A DNA stretch of 64,000 bases from Photobacterium sp. CCB-ST2H9 (GTDB lineage Bacteria; Pseudomonadota; Gammaproteobacteria; Enterobacterales; Vibrionaceae). Below are positions 45,489 to 53,544 of this stretch, one piece after another (within the stretch, counting starts at the first letter, position 1; each line of letters begins with the position of its first letter). The notes under the pieces are model-generated. The model had not been told where the DNA came from. It saw only the letters and a list, made by a program, of their open reading frames with translations, and did no database searches. The stretch is taken from positions 744,001-808,000 of the forward strand of contig NZ_CP100426.1 of the NCBI RefSeq assembly GCF_023151555.2. The letters run 5' to 3'. A program made the translations under genes and the position numbers.

Positions 45489-46310
45489 TCATTTAACCAA
45501 GAATGGTATCTCATTTCTTACATAATCAATCAGTTTTTTATACTTATCTGTACGTGTATCAATCAAGTAATCATTGATATAAATCATTTTATCTGACATG
45601 CAATTATCCAATATTTTCTTTACTTCATCGAAATTCGAATCATCACAAATCAGGTCAAATCGAAAGTGTATATCAAAGCATTTATTCGATGAAAAAAAGT
45701 TATTCTCATCAAATATTTTAACAACAAAGATTGACTCCCAAGGCAAAGATTTTTCCACCGGTTCTTTTTCTCTGAACACAGTAGCCATTGAAAAAACACC
45801 TAATGCCCCAGCGCCAGCACCGGCAAAAACCATTGGCCCCATGATCAAAAATAATCCGATCACAGTTGGAATTGCGAGCAAAAGAAACACTCTGAGCGTT
45901 CCTTGACGAATTTTTTTACCTCTTCGGTAAGAACGGACATAAATTCCAGTCTCTGTTATTCGATGATGGTATCTCTCTGGATAACAAGCCAGTAACATTG
46001 AAATTAAAAGTATGGATAACATTACTGCACCCACGACTAGCCCAGTTCCTTTTAAATATTCATCTCCCAGGAATTCAATCGCTGAAGAAATCGAAATAGA
46101 AACTAAAAAGAAAAATAGACAACCACCTCTTAACCCTTTTTCCCATCTATCTTTCTTCCATTCGAATAATGGTTTTTCATTCTTTATAATATTACAGTAT
46201 GACTTCATAAATGCAGCTAAACGTTCAGCATCTGTTGTAAACTTTGTATCATTTACAATCGAGTCACGAATTTTTTGATATTGTTGAAGATTCCGATCAT
46301 TATTGTTCAT
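45489..46310 (-). CDS. Membrane protein of unknown family, paralog 1
   Basis: A 273-residue protein. Residues 1-60 are hydrophilic and helical (YQKIRDSIVNDTKFTTDAER; SYCNIIKNEKPLFEWK). Two membrane helices follow (about 65-115), then a basic loop (YRRGKKIRQG) and two more helices with the Gly/Ala motif FAGAGAGALGVF. A soluble C-terminal domain (about 180-273) contains LPWESIFVVKIF. It has the same plan as the interrupted gene upstream. Base composition is clearly more AT-rich than the neighbourhood, suggesting transfer. Function not recognised. Confidence 0.7.
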   Translation of the reverse strand: MNNNDRNLQQYQKIRDSIVNDTKFTTDAERLAAFMKSYCNIIKNEKPLFEWKKDRWEKGLRGGCLFFFLVSISISSAIEFLGDEYLKGTGLVVGAVMLSILLISMLLACYPERYHHRITETGIYVRSYRRGKKIRQGTLRVFLLLAIPTVIGLFLIMGPMVFAGAGAGALGVFSMATVFREKEPVEKSLPWESIFVVKIFDENNFFSSNKCFDIHFRFDLICDDSNFDEVKKILDNCMSDKMIYINDYLIDTRTDKYKKLIDYVRNEIPFLVK

Positions 46311-46326
46311 GATTTTTCTCTAAATG

Positions 46327-46363
46327 GAACACTCATCGATTCACAAGAAAAGGATGAGTGTTC
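46327..46363. repeat. Perfect hairpin between the two paralogs
   Basis: Eleven-base perfect inverted repeat GAACACTCATC (46327-46337) and GATGAGTGTTC (46353-46363) with a 15-base loop, just after the interrupted paralog and before paralog 1. It may be a terminator or mRNA processing hairpin. Confidence 0.6.
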
Positions 46364-46378
46364 AAGAGGAATAAATAG

Positions 46379-47203
46379 CTACAAATCAATATGATTATAT
46401 TCAGGCATATAAAATGGTAGCTCTTTTTCAAGAGTTATTTTAGCTTTTTTACATACATCAGACCTATAATCATAGCCTGTGTCCGTAAAATAAGCATCTT
46501 CACGAATATGTTTAATAATTAACTTTTAGATATTTTCATAGTCATTCTTGTTAGTTCTTACCTCGTAATTATTTAAATCAATTCGGTAATCATCGCCCCA
46601 AAAACCACTATTATTCTTTGCCACTACAATTAACAAACCATGCCATGGAAAGTACACTTCAGATACACGATTTTCTTTCGCGACAATTGTGATAAATGAA
46701 AGAAATCCTAATGCGCCCGCACCTGCACCTGCACCTGCAAAGGCCATAAATCCAATGGTCATCATCGCATATAGTACAGCAAATGCACCAAGCACCAAAT
46801 AGAGGGCCAAGATTACTTTTCTGGCCTTCTTGCCTTTTTTGTATTTCAAAACATAGAATCCACTTTTCGTGAACTTATGTTTGTAACAGATTAGATGAAA
46901 CATCAGTAATATTGGAGAAAAAATCATGAATCCTAACAAAGTTAGGCTCGTCATAATCATATCACTGACATAAAAATATACAAATACATTGATTGATATG
47001 TAAAAAAACAAAAAGAAGGCAGATTCAAACTTTAAAGATTTTGGATAAAATTTTATATCCCATTCAGCTACTGCTTCCTCTGAAGCAATAATATTTTGAT
47101 ACTTTTCCTTAAACGTAGTCAATCGTTCATCATCACTTTTATAGCTCCGATCAGCTATGATGTCTTTTCTGATCTGGTGATATTCACTTTGTGTACAAGT
47201 CAT
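46379..47203 (-). pseudogene. Membrane protein paralog 2, interrupted by in-frame TAA
   Basis: Same plan as paralog 1: YHQIRKDIIADRSYKSDDER at the start, YQNIIASEEAVAEWD, two helices, basic loop YKKGKKARK, two helices with FAGAGAGAGALGFLSF, then FPWHGLLIVVAKN. TAA at 46526-46528 stops the product after about 225 residues. The same frame then runs on for 48 codons (KLIIKHIRED...FTDTGYDYRSD...KELPFYMPE) to TAG 46379. That tail aligns with the paralog 1 C-terminus (YLIDTRTDKYKKLIDYVRNE, IPFLVK), with the TAA where paralog 1 has Lys. A single base change therefore explains the stop. ATG 47203 is preferred; TTG 47218 is possible. Confidence 0.65.
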
Positions 47204-47696
47204 ATGATTTACACTCAAATCTCTGACAAATAATCTCAGTCAAATACAATGCCACCTGGATTCACTCATTATGACATTGATGGAATAACCAACAAATTTG
47301 TTTGATATCATTTCATGGCACTTCAGTAAAACACTTCAAAAAGGTATTTTTGAGTGAATATTATCTATTATACCGTTTTAGTGTCAGCTTAATCATTCTA
47401 CTCTTTTCTCATTTCATCGTTCCTCAAATAGACAATCGATGTAAATGTTCCTGAAAATCCAAAACATCGACGACCATTCGAATGTATAAAAACGATTTTA
47501 TCCTAAAACCATCATCGAAATTTAACTGAATTCATAGGCGATTTATCGGAACACCCTGTCAGATTATCTTATTCTTTGATATTTGATCGCAGTCACAAAA
47601 TACAAGGCATCAACACCCAATCGATGTTCATGCCTGATTTTGGGGAAATAGGAAACCAACAGTGAGGCCAAACTTCACGTGGCGGTTCCAGCCGGA
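47204..47696. other. AT-rich intergenic region
   Basis: About 490 AT-rich bases upstream of paralog 2 and downstream of the DsbA-family gene. A 23-codon minus-strand frame (MISNKFVGYSINVIM..., about 47240-47310) is the only protein-like piece. No terminator, operator or RNA gene was recognised. Confidence 0.4.
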
Positions 47697-48356
47697 TTAT
47701 TCAGCCGCTTCGCTCAGTAAAGTATCAATGATTTGTCTGAAGGTCCCCGTTTCCTGAGCACCGGAAACCAGATATTTTTCATTGAAGACAAATGCCGGTA
47801 CCGCAGACACACCTTGTTCAACCCACGTCTGCTCTTCGGATCTCACGGCTTCTGCGAATTGATTATTTTTCAGAACCAACTCAGCTTCATCACGATCCAG
47901 CCCGGCTTTATCGACTGCTTCCAGTAAAACATCCAGCGCGTTCGGATTTTCCTGTTCTGTGAAATACGCTTCAAACAACGCCAGCTTCAGTTCAGTCTGA
48001 CGACCATAAGTCGCTGACCAGTGTAAAAGCTGATGTGCTTTGAACGTATTATAAATGCGGGATAACGGGGTGAAATGAAAGCGAATACCACACGCCTCAC
48101 CCAAAGCAATGATTCGCGCACGGTTCTCTTCACTTTCTTCCGGGGTAATCTGATATTTCTGCGCGAGATGCTCACTGAGAAGCTGTCCATCCGCGGGCAT
48201 CCCCGGATTCAGCTCAAACGGGTGCCAGCGTAACGTGTAATTTACCTTATCCTGATAAGAATCAAGTGCTTGTTTCAGCCGCTGATAACCAATATAGCAC
48301 CAGGGGCAAACAACATCGGATACGATATCTATTGTGAGTGTAGTATTTGTCGACAT
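47697..48356 (-). CDS. DsbA-family oxidoreductase (FrnE-like)
   Basis: A 219-residue thioredoxin-fold protein without signal peptide, with CPWC active site in SDVVCPWCYIGYQRL and the cis-proline region VSAVPAFVFN. This is the FrnE/DSBA-like cytosolic group, linked to oxidative stress or polyketide chemistry in other bacteria. AAGGGA lies nine bases before ATG 48356. Confidence 0.92.
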   Translation of the reverse strand: MSTNTTLTIDIVSDVVCPWCYIGYQRLKQALDSYQDKVNYTLRWHPFELNPGMPADGQLLSEHLAQKYQITPEESEENRARIIALGEACGIRFHFTPLSRIYNTFKAHQLLHWSATYGRQTELKLALFEAYFTEQENPNALDVLLEAVDKAGLDRDEAELVLKNNQFAEAVRSEEQTWVEQGVSAVPAFVFNEKYLVSGAQETGTFRQIIDTLLSEAAE

Positions 48357-48444
48357 GGGCGTCGTCCCTTTATGTAGGTGGGCTGATCGTGATGACCGAA
48401 AGGTTAGAAATCAACCCAAAATCCCCGAAAATGAGATCTGACGG

Positions 48445-48798
48445 CTAAGGTTCTGACAAAGCCGATGTATCCCAGTAAACATAAATTGACTCGTTATTTA
48501 ACTCAAAAATAAGCCCTTTCTGTCCTAAATCATTCCTTTGCCGGACAGGCTGGTCAAAGCCATCTCTGTATAAACCAGGCGCATTATGTGCCGGATGAAA
48601 GTCATAATTCACCCCATCGCTTCTTTTAATACTGATATAGCCATGATATTGAGACAGTACGCAAAGATATCGGCCCTCTGGCAGTTTTGCTCCTTTCGGA
48701 TAAATATCGCAACGTGCGTCGATAATATCGGCATCAGCCTGAGCACTCAGCATCATCAGTACCCCTGCGATAAACGCAACTGAAATCAGCCTGAACAT
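48445..48798 (-). CDS. Small exported protein of unknown function
   Basis: A 117-residue protein with signal peptide (MFRLISVAFIAGVLMMLSAQ, cleavage near ADA). Two cysteines (DARCDIYP, RYLCVLSQ) could be disulfide-bonded in the periplasm. GGAGG precedes ATG 48798, so the longer upstream frame is rejected. Family not recognised. Confidence 0.7.
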   Translation of the reverse strand: MFRLISVAFIAGVLMMLSAQADADIIDARCDIYPKGAKLPEGRYLCVLSQYHGYISIKRSDGVNYDFHPAHNAPGLYRDGFDQPVRQRNDLGQKGLIFELNNESIYVYWDTSALSEP

Positions 48799-49048
48799 CT
48801 TTTCCTCCGCGACCCGCCTGATTTCACGAAGTTGTGACTGATATGAGTGTAGCACCATACTCAGGCATTCATGCTGCTACAGGCCATATCGGCTTCCTGT
48901 GCCTTGGCAAGGCTTCATCTCTGAGTGAGGGTTGAATTCAAAGTGCCCGAAACTGACATGTGTGTTCACCCGAAAAACGATTGAAAACAGTGAACAGAAA
49001 TCAGAGATCCCATATGATGGCACCAGATAACGAAGTGAAGGCATTGCC

Positions 49049-49963
49049 ATGAAAATTGATTTAAACGCCATGATCACTGAAAGTCGCAATCCTGCCAGCC
49101 AGGCGATTGATACCCTCTCAACGCTCGACATGCTGAAAGTGATTAACGATGAAGACAAGAAAGTGGCACTGGCCGTCGAGCAAACTTTGCCCCGGATCGC
49201 TGAAGCCGTAGATGCCATTGCCCATGCCTTTCAGCAAGGCGGCCGGTTGATTTACGCGGGTGCCGGCACATCTGGTCGCTTAGGGATTCTGGATGCCAGT
49301 GAGTGCCCCCCAACTTACGGCAGTGATCCGTCTCAGGTTGTCGGTCTGATTGCCGGCGGACAGGAAGCGGTTTTCCGTGCCGTCGAAAACGCCGAAGATA
49401 ATCAGACACTGGGCGCAGACGATCTGAAAAACCTGAATTTTTGCGACAAAGACGTTTTGATTGGTATCGCCGCAAGCGGCCGCACACCTTATGTTATTGG
49501 CGCGATGACATATGCAAAATCTGTTGGTGCAACCGTTGGATCGATCAGCTGTAACCCTGACAGCACGATGTCACAACTGGCCGATATCGCGATGACACCG
49601 ATTGTTGGACCGGAAGTTGTGACGGGCTCTTCCCGCATGAAGGCCGGAACCGCGCAAAAACTGATTTTGAATATGCTGACCACAGGCGCGATGATTCGGA
49701 CCGGTAAAGTTTACGGAAATCTGATGGTGGATGTGGAAGCAACCAACGCCAAGCTGGTCGAACGCCAGAAAAACATCGTCACCGCGGCAACAGGCGCAAA
49801 CCGGGAAGACGCTGAAGCTGCTCTGGCAGCTTGCGGCGGCCACTGCAAAACGGCAATCGTGATGCTGCTGACAGGATCAACTGCCGATAAGGCCCGTCAA
49901 TTACTTGAAGACAATCAGGGCTTTACCCGGAAAGCCATTCAGCAGGTTTCCTCACAGGACTAA
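49049..49963 (+). CDS. murQ: N-acetylmuramic acid 6-phosphate etherase
   Basis: A 304-residue SIS-domain enzyme that removes D-lactate from MurNAc-6-phosphate during peptidoglycan recycling. Diagnostic stretches: [27 protein letters not shown] (catalytic Glu), [15 protein letters not shown], and [22 protein letters not shown] lies eight bases before ATG 49049. No murP-type transporter or anhydro-muramic kinase is adjacent in the window. Confidence 0.96.
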   Translation: MKIDLNAMITESRNPASQAIDTLSTLDMLKVINDEDKKVALAVEQTLPRIAEAVDAIAHAFQQGGRLIYAGAGTSGRLGILDASECPPTYGSDPSQVVGLIAGGQEAVFRAVENAEDNQTLGADDLKNLNFCDKDVLIGIAASGRTPYVIGAMTYAKSVGATVGSISCNPDSTMSQLADIAMTPIVGPEVVTGSSRMKAGTAQKLILNMLTTGAMIRTGKVYGNLMVDVEATNAKLVERQKNIVTAATGANREDAEAALAACGGHCKTAIVMLLTGSTADKARQLLEDNQGFTRKAIQQVSSQD

Positions 49964-50052
49964 ACCAGCTATTGATCACCCGCCTCAGCTTGAACTCACA
50001 ACAAACGTACCTGTCAATCTGGTGCGTTTTTTCAGAGCATCACAGACAAAGG

Positions 50053-50955
50053 TCAGACTCTTTCTTCCCCCTGGAGTCCGATCTTACTCGGCGGCAACCC
50101 GAAATAACGCTTAAATTCCCGGCTGAACTGAGCCGGACTTTCATATCCCACACGACTGGCTGCAACACTGGCCGTCAGACCGTCCTGCACCATGAGCTGC
50201 TTCGCATTGTTCAGCCGGATTTTTTTGATGTACTGCAAAGGCGGATCCGTCACCACCTGCTTAAATACACGATGAAAAGCTGAAATGCTCATGCCCGCCA
50301 TGTCAGCAAGATCATCAATGGCCAGTTTATCCGCATAGTGCGACTGCACATGTTCTATCACCCCGGAAACTCGCGCCAGTGCACTGTCCTGCCTCACATA
50401 CTGCGCCAGAAGTGCACGTTGCTCTCCCTGTAACAGCCGGTAGAAGAACTCCCGTAACAATTGCGGGCCCAGCATCCGTGCGTCCAGCGGATTGTGTAAT
50501 ATCATCAGCAAACGCTGCATACAGTTGTCAATTTGTGGCGTGATCGGAGAAGCGGCAACACCTTTGTGCTGAACATCTGACGAAAAATAATCTGCCCCAA
50601 GTTCGGCTTCCATCTCATCAACCAGTTGACGAATCACGCTGTGCTCGAATCCGATATCAATGCCGATTAACGGTGCTTCCTCAGAGGCAAAAGTCTCACA
50701 GGCGATTGGATATGGTGCTGAGACAATCAGGCAATGCCGGGTATCATACTCAAAACGATAGTCGTTCAGATGGCCGATCTTATTGCCCTGAAAGATCACC
50801 ACAACCCCTTGCTGGTACATCTGTGGTGTCACATGGTGATATTGAGTGATTTTAAACAGGCTGACGCCATTTAATGCTGTACCAACCTTACCTTGCTTAG
50901 ATTTTAAACCAAGTTGCTTACACAGCGATGACGCCAGTTCCAGCGATCTATTCAT
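50053..50955 (-). CDS. AraC-family regulator (YqhC-like)
   Basis: A 300-residue regulator with the AraC_N cupin domain (QMYQQGVVVIFQGNKIGHLN) and two HTH motifs (IDDLADMAGMSISAFHRVFK; SVAASRVGYESPAQFSREFK). ATG 50955 has AGAGGAAAGG upstream. It is divergent from yqhD by 169 bases, exactly as YqhC is in E. coli, where it activates yqhD in response to aldehydes. Confidence 0.9.
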   Translation of the reverse strand: MNRSLELASSLCKQLGLKSKQGKVGTALNGVSLFKITQYHHVTPQMYQQGVVVIFQGNKIGHLNDYRFEYDTRHCLIVSAPYPIACETFASEEAPLIGIDIGFEHSVIRQLVDEMEAELGADYFSSDVQHKGVAASPITPQIDNCMQRLLMILHNPLDARMLGPQLLREFFYRLLQGEQRALLAQYVRQDSALARVSGVIEHVQSHYADKLAIDDLADMAGMSISAFHRVFKQVVTDPPLQYIKKIRLNNAKQLMVQDGLTASVAASRVGYESPAQFSREFKRYFGLPPSKIGLQGEERV

Positions 50956-51124
50956 GACCTTTCCTCTTTTCATCATGATGACGCAGACAGACTGAATCAC
51001 CAAGCCTTGAAAAGTGTAAAGCAGGATCAGGCAAGAATTAAGCAGAATTGTGTATTACTGATGACAAGGATGTCACCTACACTTGCCCTCACATTCAATC
51101 TTCAAGCTAACCTGGAGCGCAATG

Positions 51125-52276
51125 ATGAATCCATTCAGCTATCACAATCCCACCCGTATTCATTTTGGTGAAGGACAGATTGCTAAAGTCGGGACAGAAA
51201 TCCCGAAAGACAGCAAGGTCCTCGTCCTGTACGGTGGCGGCTCGATCAAAAAGAACGGCGTCTATGATCAGGTTTCTCAGGCACTTGAAGGTCATCAGTG
51301 GGATGAGTTTGCCGGTATAGAGCCAAACCCGCAGTACGACACACTGATGGCAGCCGTAAACAAAATTCAAACTGAAGGTTTTGATTATCTGCTGGCTGTT
51401 GGCGGGGGATCTGTCATTGACGGTACCAAGTTTATTGCCGCAGCCGCTCGCTTTGAGGGTGCAGATCCCTGGGATATCCTGGCAAAGTATGCCCCGGTTA
51501 AAGATGCCCTGCCGATTGGCTGCATTCTGACCCTGCCAGCAACCGGCTCAGAAAGTAATAAAGGTGCCGTGGTTTCACGCGGCAAGGATAAGTTGAGCTT
51601 CATGACCGCCAAAGTCCAGCCGGCTTTTGCTGTACTGGATCCTGCTACAACACTGAGCCTGTCTCCGCGTCAGGTCAGCAATGGAGTCGTCGATGCTTTC
51701 GTCCACGTGATGGAGCAATACCTGACCTTCCCGGTTGATGCAAAAGTACAGGACAGATTTGCGGAAGGTCTCCTGCTGACTTTGATTGAAGAAGGCCCGA
51801 AAGCACTGGCATCGCCAGAAGATATGACAGTACGAGCCAATATCATGTGGTCAGCGACTCAGGCACTGAACGGCCTGATTGGTGTTGGTGTTCCTCAGGA
51901 CTGGACAACTCATATGATTGGCCATGAGCTGACCGGGAACTATGGGATTGATCACGCGCGGACACTGAGTATCGTGCTGCCAGCAGTCATGAAAGAACAG
52001 CGTCAGGAAAAAGAAGCGAAGTTACTGCAATATGCTGAGCGTATCTTTGGGCTGACTGAAGGCAGTGTTGATGAGCGCATTGAAACAGCCATTGCCAACA
52101 CGGAATCTTTCTTCCGTGACATGCAAGTCCCAACCCGCTTGAGCGATGTCGATCTGGGTGAAGAAGACATTCTGGTGCTGATCAACAGTCTTGAAAAACA
52201 TGGTATGACCACCCTGGGCGAACACGGAAAAATCAGTATTTCCGATAGTGAAGCGATTCTGCGTACTGCGCTGTAA
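51125..52276 (+). CDS. yqhD: NADPH-dependent aldehyde reductase / alcohol dehydrogenase YqhD
   Basis: A 383-residue iron-type alcohol dehydrogenase very similar to E. coli YqhD: NPTRIHFGEGQIAKVGTEIP, LLAVGGGSVIDGTKFIAAAA, LPATGSESNKGAVVSR, NGVVDAFVHVMEQYLTFPVD, and the metal-binding THMIGHELTGNYGIDHARTL. It reduces short aldehydes such as lipid-peroxidation products, using NADPH. GGAG lies seven bases before ATG 51125; the ATG one codon earlier is also possible. A strong terminator follows. Confidence 0.95.
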   Translation: MNPFSYHNPTRIHFGEGQIAKVGTEIPKDSKVLVLYGGGSIKKNGVYDQVSQALEGHQWDEFAGIEPNPQYDTLMAAVNKIQTEGFDYLLAVGGGSVIDGTKFIAAAARFEGADPWDILAKYAPVKDALPIGCILTLPATGSESNKGAVVSRGKDKLSFMTAKVQPAFAVLDPATTLSLSPRQVSNGVVDAFVHVMEQYLTFPVDAKVQDRFAEGLLLTLIEEGPKALASPEDMTVRANIMWSATQALNGLIGVGVPQDWTTHMIGHELTGNYGIDHARTLSIVLPAVMKEQRQEKEAKLLQYAERIFGLTEGSVDERIETAIANTESFFRDMQVPTRLSDVDLGEEDILVLINSLEKHGMTTLGEHGKISISDSEAILRTAL

Positions 52277-52303
52277 GCTTTGAATCTGTTGTATCACCTG
52301 TCC

Positions 52304-52329
52304 AAGCCGCTTTCACAAGCGGCTTTTTT
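52304..52329 (+). terminator. Rho-independent terminator after yqhD
   Basis: Nine-base stem AAGCCGCTT (52304-52312) with AAGCGGCTT (52317-52325) and four-base loop, followed by four more Ts. Confidence 0.92.
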
Positions 52330-52409
52330 CTTACTGACTGCTCCGACCATAACGGTTTTCGTTCAAGATCACACTTGAGGTATTGATCTCTGTGCATAAG
52401 CAGCTATTA

Positions 52410-52439
52410 TGACGATCAGTCAACTTTGACTAATCGTCA
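52410..52439. promoter_or_regulatory. Double palindromic operator upstream of TetR gene
   Basis: TGACGATCAGTCA (52410-52422) and its near inverse TGACTAATCGTCA (52427-52439) face each other across four bases, about 100 bases before the tetR start. The same 13-mer (TGACGATTAGTCA) recurs at 53372 before the RND operon. Probably the binding site of the TetR protein. Confidence 0.7.
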
Positions 52440-52536
52440 TTTTTTGAAGTGATTTATCCTTCAGGGAATCGTGTTAAACTTATGAGACAGGAGTTGCAAT
52501 GTATCCACGCAACTGACAAGCAAAAAGTCGGAAGTT

Positions 52537-53325
52537 ATGTTCGGGTTTAACTGTAATAAAGATAGATGTGCCCTCTTCTCTGGAGAGCGTGTACCAAAAA
52601 CCAAAAAACAGCAGGCGATTGCTGATCGCGATCAGGAATTGATCATGCTTGCCAAAGATCTGGTGAACAAAGAAGGCTTTGCGAACCTGACGATGGACAA
52701 GCTGGCAGCAATCAGCCCTTATTCTAAAGGTACGGTGTATAACCACTTCTGCAGTAAAGAAGATGTCATCGTTGCCTTGTGTACTCACGCCATTAAAGCT
52801 GAGATGTTGCTGTTTAACAGAGTCTTGGGTATGGAAGGCAGCAGCCGGGAAATACTGATGGCTGTGCATGTGGCTTATCATATCTTTGCCCGGCTCGAAC
52901 CCGTTTTGTCGACCTGCCTGCTCACGGCTAAAACCCCTTGGGTAATTGATAAAGCCTCAGGCGCTCGCGTGGAAATATTAAACCAGCTCGAAGAGCAAAT
53001 GATTGATAGTGCGGATGCAATCGTGAATCACGCACTGGAAGAAGGCAACCTGATGATGTCTGCCGCTGTCAGTACCGATGCCGTCGTTTTTGCCAATTGG
53101 TCACTTGCTCTGGGTTCCAATGCATTGATTATGAATGCAACCAACAGCCGTTGTATTCACCGTCTGCAGGATCCTTTCACAGTTCTCAACAACGTAAACA
53201 TGTTGCTTGATGGGATGGACTGGAAACCTTTATCCAGTGAAAAGGACTACAAACGATTGTGGAAACACATTGAGCAGACCTTTTTTGCTGATGAGATCTC
53301 ACTTCTGTCACAACTTGGTCGTTGA
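52537..53325 (+). CDS. TetR-family transcriptional regulator
   Basis: A 262-residue TetR protein: HTH region LTMDKLAAISPYSKGTVYNHF near residues 50-72, preceded by a longer N-terminal arm (about 20 residues, two Cys) than usual. The C-terminal ligand domain spans the rest. GGAAG lies before ATG 52537. Shared palindromes upstream of itself and of the RND operon suggest autorepression and control of that operon. Confidence 0.9.
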   Translation: MFGFNCNKDRCALFSGERVPKTKKQQAIADRDQELIMLAKDLVNKEGFANLTMDKLAAISPYSKGTVYNHFCSKEDVIVALCTHAIKAEMLLFNRVLGMEGSSREILMAVHVAYHIFARLEPVLSTCLLTAKTPWVIDKASGARVEILNQLEEQMIDSADAIVNHALEEGNLMMSAAVSTDAVVFANWSLALGSNALIMNATNSRCIHRLQDPFTVLNNVNMLLDGMDWKPLSSEKDYKRLWKHIEQTFFADEISLLSQLGR

Positions 53326-53334
53326 GTTACCCGT

Positions 53335-53360
53335 TTAACCCGCATCACGCGGGTTAATTT
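53335..53360 (+). terminator. Rho-independent terminator after TetR gene
   Basis: Nine-base stem TTAACCCGC (53335-53343) with GCGGGTTAA (53349-53357), five-base loop, then TTT. It separates tetR from the RND operon, which must therefore have its own promoter. Confidence 0.85.
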
Positions 53361-53371
53361 CACACCAGAGT

Positions 53372-53384
53372 TGACGATTAGTCA
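53372..53384. promoter_or_regulatory. TGACGATTAGTCA operator before RND operon
   Basis: Same 13-base element as in front of the TetR gene (inverse of 52427-52439). It overlaps a TTGACG that could serve as a -35 box, so binding would block transcription. Confidence 0.65.
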
Positions 53385-53516
53385 TAAAAAGAGTTTACTC
53401 CCTGAGATGCATATCAATTGGGGTGAAACGTTCCTGACATAAAACACAGTTTTTAATGTCTGTGAGCGAATTAGGATGTCAGCCAGTTTTCGAACTGGTT
53501 TTTAAACACCAACTTT

Positions 53517-53529
53517 TGACGAAACGTCA
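53517..53529. promoter_or_regulatory. Palindrome TGACGAAACGTCA at RND start
   Basis: Thirteen-base palindrome (TGACG, AAA, CGTCA) directly before the ribosome site of the RND gene. It shares the TGACG...GTCA ends with the upstream operators, so it could be a third regulator site, or chance. Confidence 0.4.
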
Positions 53530-53544
53530 CTTATGGAGCGTGTG

